Shown here piece after piece: positions 7,560 to 13,742 of a stretch of 13,947 bases of DNA. A model generated the notes under the pieces. That model ran no database searches. It saw only the letters and a program-made list of their open reading frames with translations, and was not told the DNA's origin. This stretch comes from DHVE2 group archaeon (lineage in GTDB: Archaea > Thermoplasmatota > Thermoplasmata > Thermoplasmatales > Aciduliprofundaceae): NCBI GenBank assembly GCA_027014065.1, contig JALWEL010000061.1:1-13947 (forward strand). The letters are read 5' to 3'. Each line of letters starts with the position of its first letter. The first letter of the stretch is position 1. Position numbers and translations under genes: made by a program.

Positions 7560-7562
7560 ATA
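7553..7562 (+). promoter_or_regulatory. TATA box of the Alba gene, containing the RND stop codon
   Basis: The sequence gttataaata spans the TAA stop codon of the upstream RND gene (7557-7559). A start about 26 bp downstream, near 7584, gives a leader of roughly 24 nt. That leader contains the strong Shine-Dalgarno GGAGGCGAT at 7594-7602, ahead of the ATG at 7608. A strong box plus a strong RBS suits an abundant chromatin protein. Confidence 0.65.
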
Positions 7563-7593
7563 CACAAATAATATTCCGCATTTACCTAAAAAA

Positions 7594-7602
7594 GGAGGCG
7601 AT
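7594..7602 (+). promoter_or_regulatory. Strong Shine-Dalgarno sequence deciding the Alba start
   Basis: GGAGGCGAT is the best ribosome binding site in the window. It selects the ATG at 7608, five nucleotides after its end, rather than the out-of-frame ATG at 7601 that overlaps it. Most neighbouring genes appear leaderless, so this marks the Alba gene as differently translated. Confidence 0.75.
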
Positions 7603-7607
7603 GAAAA

Positions 7608-7880
7608 ATGGCAGAGGAAAACGTTGTGTTCGTAGGAAAGAAGCCGACAATGAACTATGTTCTTGCAGTGGTGACCCAGTTCAACAGTGGCGCCGATCTC
7701 GTCATACTCAAGGCGAGAGGCAGGGCCATAAGCAAGGCAGTGGATGTCGCTGAAATAGTGCGCAATCGATTTGTCCCGACGCTCCAGTACGGAGATGTGA
7801 AAATAGGAACCGAGTCCCTTCAGGGAGACAAGGGAGATACTAATGTCTCCTCAATAGAGATAGAGCTCAGAAAAGAGTAA
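7608..7880 (+). CDS. albA: Alba DNA/RNA-binding chromatin protein
   Basis: This 90-residue protein is a full-length Alba. Alba forms dimers that coat archaeal DNA and also bind RNA; in Sulfolobus, acetylation of a lysine lowers its DNA affinity. The diagnostic stretches are VGKKPTMNYVLAVVTQF (9-25), with K11-K12 at the position of the acetylatable Lys pair in Sulfolobus Alba, and ILKARGRAISKAVDVAEIV (33-51), followed by the RNRF loop start (52-55) and the C-terminal SSIEIELRKE strand. All the expected segments are present without insertion. The gene has its own TATA and the strongest RBS in the window, consistent with high expression. It overlaps the 3' end of the convergent 1637-aa gene by 14 bp. 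It shows no functional link with the RND gene upstream. Confidence 0.97.
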   Translation: MAEENVVFVGKKPTMNYVLAVVTQFNSGADLVILKARGRAISKAVDVAEIVRNRFVPTLQYGDVKIGTESLQGDKGDTNVSSIEIELRKE

Positions 7881-7953
7881 ATCTCCCTTTTCTTTTTATT
7901 AAAGCAACCACAAGCATTATTGGTGCGATTATAACTAAATCGCTTAGTTCTGG
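7867..7953 (-). other. C-terminal PEF-CTERM-like sorting/anchor tail of the surface protein
   Basis: Residues 1610-1637 show the tripartite layout of archaeal sorting signals: a PEL motif (P1610-E1611-L1612), a hydrophobic span (LVIIAPIMLVVALI), and a short basic end (KRKGR). This resembles the PEF-CTERM tail recognised by archaeosortase-type enzymes, with L instead of F. No sortase gene is in the window, so it may simply be a C-terminal membrane anchor. Confidence 0.5.
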
Positions 7954-10900
7954 AACCGCTTGGATCTTGTCGTAAGCATGGTCGTTTATACCCTGCGATA
8001 AGAAGGAATAAGCTTCAACATCCACGCTCTCGTTCCCGGTGAAATTCGCAGGAATTACGACGGATATCTCAATATCCATGCTTTCACCGGCAAGCAAAAT
8101 CCCAGTGTCCGGATTCCCATCCCCATCACTGTCGTAATTAGAATTCACATAATCCCAAACGCCGTCTCCGTTGTAGTCCTCGGCTGCCAGATTTCCATCG
8201 ATGTATAGCTTAATATCGAATCCGTTCTGGGATGTTGCCTTTATTTCAAAGATATTCGCTCCTAACCCTGTGTTAGTTATCGTGTGTTCGAATGTAAATT
8301 CCCTGTCCTGGGAGCTTACATTCGTGGTGGTGTTATGATTCGGAGTTATGTTCACATCCCAGGGTATGAAGAATTGAGTAGATGCATTTGTATAGATGAG
8401 GGGATCATCGTGTGTATCAACCCTCACCTTCCAGAACCCTGACCATGCATCATGGGGAATTGAATATGTATACTGGTATATTTTATCTCCTCCAGACGAA
8501 CTGACTAACTGCATTTTCTGGGAATTGAGTTTTCTATCACCCATGGAATCCGTGATGTTTAGATAGGCGTCCCCGATATCATCGGTTCCGAAGGGGGAAG
8601 TTATTCTGGTTTCAACCCTCATGTCCTCGCCCGCCGAGAAATTATTTGATTCCCCTGTGGAATTGAATAACTTCAAATATCGAATCCTGATGAAATCGGA
8701 TGTGGGAATTGTGATGTTGGAGGGATGCTCATTTGAATCGTAGTAGACTGTGGTGCTCGTTCCATAACCTTTCACCGAGACTGTTAGAGTGATTTGAGAA
8801 CCCGCGGGGATAACGGAAGTTTGGGGAGTAATCGTGAAAGTGTACCACTTTGCATTTTTCTCACCTATTATCTCGTCATCACCGATGAGGGAGGAATCCG
8901 CATATAGAGATGCAGTGATAGCTACTCCGCTGTAATACGAGCTCTGGGCGTTCATATAGAGATGAACCGTTATATAGCCTGTTATGTTCACATCGTAATA
9001 AACTTTGGGAAAAGTCCAAGAATACGAGTTATCGTAATATATCGTCTGCGATTGCTCATTATCCCCATGCTTCAGGGAAAGAGATGATGAGCCATTTAGA
9101 AAAAGAACCTTCTTAACAGAGAGAACTGGTACGTTGGTTCTTATTCTCACCGAGTCGTTCACAGAGGAGTTTGAAACACTTACCGCATTCAGAACGAGGA
9201 GATCCGTTTTCCCCCACTTTCCATAGGGCACACTTTTGATGACGGTGATATTCATCTCTTGATCCGCATCTAAATGCACAAACACCTGATCATCTCGTTC
9301 CCAGGAGGAATTTATCCAATTCCAGACACCGTCGCCATCATCATCCCTTGCCGCAAGGGAATCGCCGATGTACATTACAAATGGAAAGTGCTCAGAAGAC
9401 TCGGAATCTTTGATATAATATCCATCATCCACGTTTCCGTAGTTGAGAATGGTCAGGTTGAAACTCACATTCTCCCCGGGATTTCCGAATTCAGTTGTGT
9501 CTGGAAACATGGAAACACCCATCTCTGCCCTGACGAAAAATTGATATTGTCCTTCGTCCATAACTCCATTTGATTCTTCTCCGAGCACTGAGATTGTGTA
9601 TTTGCCGGGGGAGTTGGGGGCGATTAAAGAATAAGTAAATATAGAATACGCATCAGAAGAGCTTTCGACGCTCATCGTGACATTATCCACCACCATGGTG
9701 CCGTTTGGATCACTAACGCTGATTCTCGCACCGCTTATATCCCCAGAGCCAAATGGGTCCGAAATTTTAGATTTAATTATGACACTTTCGCCCCTCTCAA
9801 AAAGATAAGTTTCAGATGATGAGTTATACGTTTTGATCCAATCCACATTCACATATGTATCAGTGGGCAAATCTATCTGAGAATCGTATTGGGTCGAATT
9901 GAAATACACATCGATGGAAGTTCTCCTATAGCCGCTCACCTCCGTTCTGAGGTACAACGCCTCCCCCCTATATAAAGAGGTTGTATTCTTAATTGTGAAG
10001 TTGTACCACCCTTCGCTCTCAATATCCGGGTTGTAATCGTACCCGATTTCTTCCAAGCCGGTGGAGTCGTTGTACTTCCAGAGGGATACGTTCATTCCCG
10101 GAATATATTCCCAAATCAGGAAGATGTATGGATGGGGCACCAAATACAGAGAAATCTTAGGATTCGCAACTATGGAAAAATTCTTTGCAAACACGGGAAT
10201 CTGATGCCATTCCGCGTAATAATTTGCTGGTATGTTGATGTAATATCCCGTGCCCCCGGGGTGCGTGTCCATGTTGAAACTCTGCGTGGTATTATCGTAA
10301 TGGAGATGCAACTGCTTATGCTCATAATTACTCTTAGTGGAGGGAGTAATCAAAGGTGAATTCGATATATCTCTATCGGAGTCCCAATCTGATAAGATAA
10401 TTAGGGAGGAAGAACGAGCAGGGGCTATTCCAGAATCCAGCTCGATAGAATGATAACCTTTGAAGTATTCTATGTTCCTCACAAATCTCCAACCATGGCT
10501 GTATGCGTACAAACTCGCGTTGTAAACTTTGCCATCTCGGCCATACAATTCAACCTTGTAATCCGCTCCTATGGGATACTGGGGGGGCGAATAGCCGGTG
10601 CTGGTATTAGAATCGGAATTTATGAGAATGTCGAGCACATCGTACCCGTAAATCTCCTCTGCGGGAGTTGGCCCTATATACACATGAACCTCTTTACCTG
10701 CGTAGGGCTTCGGGAAATTATCGGGAATCGTTGTGTTAAGCCACATGTCTGGCCCATAGGGATAATCAGCTACCCCATCTTTATCCACATCCGGCAGCTT
10801 CTCGCCGTTCACCACCACAAAGCTTTCATTGTCGGGTATTCCATCGTTGTTGAAATCATGAGGATAGAGATCGAAGCGATCAGGAACGGTATCGCGATCT

Positions 10901-12780
10901 GAATCGGGAAGGGTGAACATCCTTACCAGCGGACAATCGGTACCTCCTAACAATTTTCCATTCACATTCACGTAGAAAAGGAGGTGATTCGTAAGGTAAG
11001 AAGAATAATTCACAATATCCAAATTTTCATCGAATTTCTTCATGTGTCCTGAGATAGAAACCACATCCCCTACGGGGTCGCTCTTTTTGATTTTCCAATC
11101 CAAGAACGAGCCATCAACATGAGGCTCAGCGGGGATTGAATATATATATGAACCCCCATCTACGAAATCATCCAACCAGTACGGGAGAGAAGCATTTAGA
11201 GAAAGCAACACGGCGGAAATGGCTCTCTCTTTGAGATAATCATGAGAGCATCTTACCACCAAAAACAGGGTGGCATTTTTCACCTTCAAATTCAGATTGG
11301 AAAACACAATGTATCCTATGTTTTTCACATTCCATGCATCTGAAATCATGGTATCTTTTGAGTCGAATTCTCCATTACCATCGTCCTCATATATTGCAAT
11401 TTTGTCCATCTCTATTGGAGCTGCGGTGCCGTTGAACTCGAACGTGAGATTTTGAATTTTCACATCATTCAAAGAATATATTTTCATTTTCAAAATGGCA
11501 GTGTCCTGATTAAGAGGGATAACCGGAGAATAATTCTCTTCGGCCACGTAGAACATCTCTTCCCCGTATTTGGGAATATAGCTTAAATCTCCGGCGCCTG
11601 CGTAATTGGTAAATATCACAACGCTTCGGAACTCGTGAAAAGGATGGGGTATGAACCCTTCCATCTTATTCCCATTTATAACCGCAGAGATTGATTCCAA
11701 AGGAACAAACTTAGAAAAATCGTTCTGGTCGGAGGAGTTGAAAAAATAAAGCTCACGGCCCTGAATACTCTCATTCCATCCGTAAATCTCAGCCATGTAC
11801 TCCGCCCCTATATTCCCCACTGAGTATCCCGTTTTTGAATCCATGTCCATGTCTATGAATATGTAAACCCCGCTGGACATCTTAAAGAATTCTTCCTGAG
11901 ATTCCACGAAGAAGTAAAGTCCCTTGGTTGTGGAATGGAACTTCACCTCGGTGATATTCACAATGGAAGGCGCGGATTTCAGATTGTAATATGGAATCGA
12001 AGAACTCCATTCCTGAAAATTTCCATCCACTTCGTAAGCTATACCTTTCTCGAAGAAGAATACACCCATCAAAGGCGCATAGATAAGCACGATTACCAGA
12101 AGAATCGCCACTGAGAAGCGGACAATTGGAGGTACTTTTTTATCAGGTCTCCTTCCTATTCTCCCCGCTCCGTTCACCAAACCGCTCCCGTTAATTATTC
12201 CGTTCTTAAATCCCCCACTGACGCCATTGCTCAACCCATTGCTGAACCCATTGACCTTAGATTTCCCATTTTGAAATCCCAGCCCGTTAATCAAACCAAT
12301 TCCGTTTCCATGCGATGAACTTTTGTAGGACATCCCCTGCAGCTTTTCTTCTAAAAATGATGGAGGAATTTCACCCTGATCCTCGTATAACTTCTTTGCC
12401 TTCTTAAACGCTTCCCTCGCCTCCGCGTTCTTCCCCATTTTTTCCAATAGTTCCCCCTTTATTTGCCATACAACGGGAGAATTTGGTTGTAATTTCGAAA
12501 GCTTATCGTATTCTTCGTAGGCATTTTCAACGTTCTCCTCAGAAAGAACCTTTCCCCACCTCCTTAAAAAATCCCTTGCAATTCCTTTTTTCCTATCTGA
12601 TAGGTAATTTTTCAGTTTCCGGACATCTTCAATCTTCATGTCTCCAACCGCTGCTATTTCATAATCCTCCGCATTCAGCAATGAGTCTAAATCATTGTAA
12701 AAAGATGTTATTCCTTTTATCTGGTCCGCCGAAAGACCGTAGTCTTGAAGATACTCCCTAAGCACAATATGCACGAGCAT
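7867..12780 (-). CDS. Giant dual-anchored cell-surface protein: TPR head, Asn-Gly linker, TM, DOMON-like and Ig-like ectodomain
   Basis: This 1637-residue protein has no recognised name. Residues 1-150 are soluble and helical, with a TPR-like pair at about 84-133. An Asn-Gly repeat linker follows (159-204), then a basic cluster (207-215) and one transmembrane helix (about 219-243), so the head should be cytoplasmic. The remaining ~1370 residues are predicted outside. They comprise a DOMON/CBM9-like domain starting at VDGNFQEW (251), a beta domain with DDGNGEFDSKD, a second VDGSFLDW-type domain interrupted by thrombospondin-3-like DxDxDG loops (626-672), and two tandem ~388-residue modules (about 820-1215 and 1220-1605), each with an Ig-like part and a DGDGVW loop. 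The C-terminus (from P1610) is PEL, hydrophobic stretch, KRKGR. The ectodomain is rich in N-X-S/T sequons. A structural, adhesin or receptor role at the envelope is inferred. A leaderless GTG start at 12765 is also possible. Confidence 0.8.
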   Translation of the reverse strand: MLVHIVLREYLQDYGLSADQIKGITSFYNDLDSLLNAEDYEIAAVGDMKIEDVRKLKNYLSDRKKGIARDFLRRWGKVLSEENVENAYEEYDKLSKLQPNSPVVWQIKGELLEKMGKNAEAREAFKKAKKLYEDQGEIPPSFLEEKLQGMSYKSSSHGNGIGLINGLGFQNGKSKVNGFSNGLSNGVSGGFKNGIINGSGLVNGAGRIGRRPDKKVPPIVRFSVAILLVIVLIYAPLMGVFFFEKGIAYEVDGNFQEWSSSIPYYNLKSAPSIVNITEVKFHSTTKGLYFFVESQEEFFKMSSGVYIFIDMDMDSKTGYSVGNIGAEYMAEIYGWNESIQGRELYFFNSSDQNDFSKFVPLESISAVINGNKMEGFIPHPFHEFRSVVIFTNYAGAGDLSYIPKYGEEMFYVAEENYSPVIPLNQDTAILKMKIYSLNDVKIQNLTFEFNGTAAPIEMDKIAIYEDDGNGEFDSKDTMISDAWNVKNIGYIVFSNLNLKVKNATLFLVVRCSHDYLKERAISAVLLSLNASLPYWLDDFVDGGSYIYSIPAEPHVDGSFLDWKIKKSDPVGDVVSISGHMKKFDENLDIVNYSSYLTNHLLFYVNVNGKLLGGTDCPLVRMFTLPDSDRDTVPDRFDLYPHDFNNDGIPDNESFVVVNGEKLPDVDKDGVADYPYGPDMWLNTTIPDNFPKPYAGKEVHVYIGPTPAEEIYGYDVLDILINSDSNTSTGYSPPQYPIGADYKVELYGRDGKVYNASLYAYSHGWRFVRNIEYFKGYHSIELDSGIAPARSSSLIILSDWDSDRDISNSPLITPSTKSNYEHKQLHLHYDNTTQSFNMDTHPGGTGYYINIPANYYAEWHQIPVFAKNFSIVANPKISLYLVPHPYIFLIWEYIPGMNVSLWKYNDSTGLEEIGYDYNPDIESEGWYNFTIKNTTSLYRGEALYLRTEVSGYRRTSIDVYFNSTQYDSQIDLPTDTYVNVDWIKTYNSSSETYLFERGESVIIKSKISDPFGSGDISGARISVSDPNGTMVVDNVTMSVESSSDAYSIFTYSLIAPNSPGKYTISVLGEESNGVMDEGQYQFFVRAEMGVSMFPDTTEFGNPGENVSFNLTILNYGNVDDGYYIKDSESSEHFPFVMYIGDSLAARDDDGDGVWNWINSSWERDDQVFVHLDADQEMNITVIKSVPYGKWGKTDLLVLNAVSVSNSSVNDSVRIRTNVPVLSVKKVLFLNGSSSLSLKHGDNEQSQTIYYDNSYSWTFPKVYYDVNITGYITVHLYMNAQSSYYSGVAITASLYADSSLIGDDEIIGEKNAKWYTFTITPQTSVIPAGSQITLTVSVKGYGTSTTVYYDSNEHPSNITIPTSDFIRIRYLKLFNSTGESNNFSAGEDMRVETRITSPFGTDDIGDAYLNITDSMGDRKLNSQKMQLVSSSGGDKIYQYTYSIPHDAWSGFWKVRVDTHDDPLIYTNASTQFFIPWDVNITPNHNTTTNVSSQDREFTFEHTITNTGLGANIFEIKATSQNGFDIKLYIDGNLAAEDYNGDGVWDYVNSNYDSDGDGNPDTGILLAGESMDIEISVVIPANFTGNESVDVEAYSFLSQGINDHAYDKIQAVPELSDLVIIAPIMLVVALIKRKGRFTLF
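7886..7900 (+). terminator. Oligo-T terminator after the Alba gene
   Basis: The stretch cccttttctttttat lies 5-20 nt after the Alba stop codon and is a typical archaeal oligo-T termination signal. It falls within the last codons of the convergent surface-protein gene, where it encodes the basic Lys/Arg tail, so the basic tail and the terminator share the same bases. Confidence 0.5.
12169..12306 (-). repeat. Asn-Gly dipeptide repeat linker in the surface protein
   Basis: Nine NG dipeptides occur at residues 159, 165, 171, 177, 181, 185, 193, 197 and 203, with spacings of 6, 6, 6, 4, 4, 8, 4 and 6. They sit in a Gly-rich context such as GLINGLGFQNG and FKNGIINGSG. The repeat is a degenerate 4-6-residue unit (hydrophobic-x-N-G). 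It lies on the cytoplasmic side, between the TPR-like head and the basic stop before the membrane helix. Confidence 0.85.
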
Positions 12781-12786
12781 GCAATA

Positions 12787-12794
12787 GTATAAAA
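12787..12794 (-). promoter_or_regulatory. TATA box candidate of the surface-protein gene
   Basis: On the minus strand the sequence reads ttttatac, centred only about 11 bp before the ATG at 12780. Normal archaeal spacing from this box would place the transcript start near 12765, which is an in-frame GTG (codon 6). A weaker alternative box, ggtatattc at about 12817-12825, would give a leader of about 15 nt for the ATG. The real start of this gene is therefore uncertain by five codons. Confidence 0.4.
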
Positions 12795-12800
12795 CCTTTC

Positions 12801-12832
12801 TACCAAAAAATGAGAAGAATATACCAAAAAAT
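12801..12832 (-). terminator. Doubled T6 tract after the AbrB gene (11-bp direct repeat)
   Basis: On the plus strand, taccaaaaaat occurs exactly twice, at 12801-12811 and 12822-12832, 21 bp apart. On the minus strand each copy is attttttggta, so two T6 tracts follow the AbrB stop codon within 35 nt. The most economical reading is a tandem oligo-T terminator for the AbrB gene. The exact 21-bp period and the position just upstream of the surface-protein gene also allow an operator. Confidence 0.45.
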
Positions 12833-12835
12833 AAT

Positions 12836-13042
12836 TCAGAGCTTCACGTCCTTGAGCTCTAATTTCTTAACGACCATTTCGCCCTTGTCGTTCTTGAGGA
12901 ACACCAGATAATTACCGCCTCTTATTCCAAGCTCCTGTGCGATTCTCTTCTTCAACGTTATCCTGTACTGGCCGTTCTTTGTCTCTGAGACCTTCACTAC
13001 TTCCCAAAGGCTATAATCATTTTTTTCTTTTTTATCTGCCAT
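12836..13042 (-). CDS. AbrB/MazE-type looped-hinge DNA-binding protein
   Basis: This 68-residue protein fits the SpoVT-AbrB domain at about residues 15-60. SETKNGQYRITLKKRIAQEL matches the family pattern of a strand ending in GQ, then (V/Y)xI(P)KxIRxxLGI, followed by GIRGGNYLVF and the final strand GEMVVKKL. The usual Pro after the Ile is replaced by a Leu context (ITLKK). Such proteins dimerise into a swapped-hairpin barrel that binds DNA. They act as transition-state regulators or as the antitoxin half of toxin-antitoxin pairs. No toxin gene (PIN, MazF-like) is adjacent on either side, so a free-standing regulator is more likely. The Lys-rich N-terminal tail (MADKKEKN) is an addition before the domain. 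The gene is leaderless by its TATA at 13064-13071 and has an inverted repeat at its start, which suggests autoregulation. It is divergent from the Zn-ribbon gene. Confidence 0.85.
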   Translation of the reverse strand: MADKKEKNDYSLWEVVKVSETKNGQYRITLKKRIAQELGIRGGNYLVFLKNDKGEMVVKKLELKDVKL

Positions 13043-13056
13043 ATTTGAACCAAATA
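13042..13056. promoter_or_regulatory. Perfect inverted repeat over the AbrB start (candidate operator)
   Basis: tatttg-aac-caaata has perfect 6-bp arms around a 3-bp spacer. It spans the first base of the AbrB start codon and the 14 bp before it, between the TATA box and the coding region. A protein bound here would block the predicted transcription start. AbrB-type proteins commonly repress their own genes, so the gene product is the natural candidate ligand. Confidence 0.5.
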
Positions 13057-13063
13057 GTTAATG

Positions 13064-13071
13064 ATATATAA
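13064..13071 (-). promoter_or_regulatory. TATA box of the AbrB gene
   Basis: The minus strand reads gttatatatc around this position, a strong TATA centred about 26 bp before the ATG at 13042. No Shine-Dalgarno sequence is present, so a leaderless transcript is expected. Confidence 0.65.
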
Positions 13072-13107
13072 CACTTATGTATATTTGCCTCAAAACCTCA
13101 CCAAAAC

Positions 13108-13116
13108 GTTTAAAAT
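13108..13116 (+). promoter_or_regulatory. TATA box of the HVO_0476-type gene
   Basis: The sequence gtttaaaat is centred about 24 bp before the ATG at 13136. There is no Shine-Dalgarno sequence between them. An out-of-frame ATG at 13126 lies upstream of the expected transcript start and should not interfere. Confidence 0.55.
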
Positions 13117-13135
13117 GATTCGGCAATGAACCCTT

Positions 13136-13717
13136 ATGAATCTGATATGCCCGAATTGCGGAAAAGAGGGAGAGCATGAAATCGTCTCATATAAAGAGGT
13201 GAAAGGAGGTACCGAGTATCTGGTAAGGTGCAAGAACTGCGGGTACACATACTCCATAGTTATGAAAGATGAGAAGATGAAGGACATAAAGGTTATTTTC
13301 AGCTGGAAAGGTGAGTCTGAAGTGAAAAAGTACAGCACGTTTCAGGAGGATATCCTTCACGTGGGGGAAGAGATAAGGGTGGATGGAATAAATGCGCTAA
13401 TCACAGCATTGGATTCAAAGGGAAAAAGGATAGAGAAGGCGGAAGCAAAGGATATAGACACCATATGGGCAAAGAGATTTGATAAAGTCATAGTAAAAGT
13501 CTCAATTAACCGCGGCGAGAGAACGATATCCCACGAAATCACCGCCAATCCAAATGAGGAATTCTACATAGGCGATATTCTGGAATTCAACAAGAGTCAC
13601 GCAGTAATACATAAAATAAAGACAAAGGAGAGGTTCATCCACCGAGGGGGCGCCATGGCTAGAGAGATTGTGAGAATATACGCAAAGGAAATCAGAGAAG
13701 GAAGACGAAAATATTAA
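13136..13717 (+). CDS. HVO_0476-type archaeal Zn-ribbon protein
   Basis: This 193-residue protein begins with a four-Cys zinc ribbon, ICPNCG (C5, C8) and RCKNCG (C32, C35), 23 residues apart. A conserved all-beta region follows, with the charged segment KRIEKAEAKDIDTIWAKRFDKV in its centre, and the protein ends with a basic helix (IVRIYAKEIREGRRKY). This matches the archaea-specific COG1326-like family named after Haloferax HVO_0476, whose biochemical role is not established. The ribbon and basic C-terminus suggest nucleic-acid or ribosome association. The ATG at 13136 is four residues before the first Cys and 24 bp after a good TATA, so the start is well supported. It is divergent from the AbrB gene across 93 bp. 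It is followed after 25 bp by a membrane-protein gene whose TATA overlaps this gene's stop codon, so they need not be co-transcribed. Confidence 0.8.
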   Translation: MNLICPNCGKEGEHEIVSYKEVKGGTEYLVRCKNCGYTYSIVMKDEKMKDIKVIFSWKGESEVKKYSTFQEDILHVGEEIRVDGINALITALDSKGKRIEKAEAKDIDTIWAKRFDKVIVKVSINRGERTISHEITANPNEEFYIGDILEFNKSHAVIHKIKTKERFIHRGGAMAREIVRIYAKEIREGRRKY

Positions 13718-13720
13718 ATA
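13712..13720 (+). promoter_or_regulatory. TATA box of the C-terminal-edge membrane-protein gene, containing the Zn-ribbon stop codon
   Basis: The sequence tattaaata includes the TAA stop codon at 13715-13717. It is centred about 27 bp before the ATG at 13743, which predicts a leaderless transcript. It repeats the arrangement seen at the Alba promoter. Confidence 0.55.
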
Positions 13721-13742
13721 ATCATAATCTTTTAATACCTGC

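Noticed and set aside
7824..7850. GGAGAC...GTCTCC inverted repeat near the Alba 3' end as a terminator for the convergent gene
   Set aside because: The stem is 6 bp with a 15-nt loop, has no oligo-T on the minus strand, and lies in conserved Alba coding sequence.
10450..10902. A 150-codon plus-strand ORF opposite the surface-protein gene
   Set aside because: It is antisense to DOMON-like and DxDxDG coding sequence and its translation is Ile/Val/Gly-rich noise.
12836..13042. A toxin-antitoxin system based on the AbrB/MazE-type protein
   Set aside because: No toxin-like ORF is adjacent on the same strand; the neighbours are a giant surface protein and a divergent Zn-ribbon protein.
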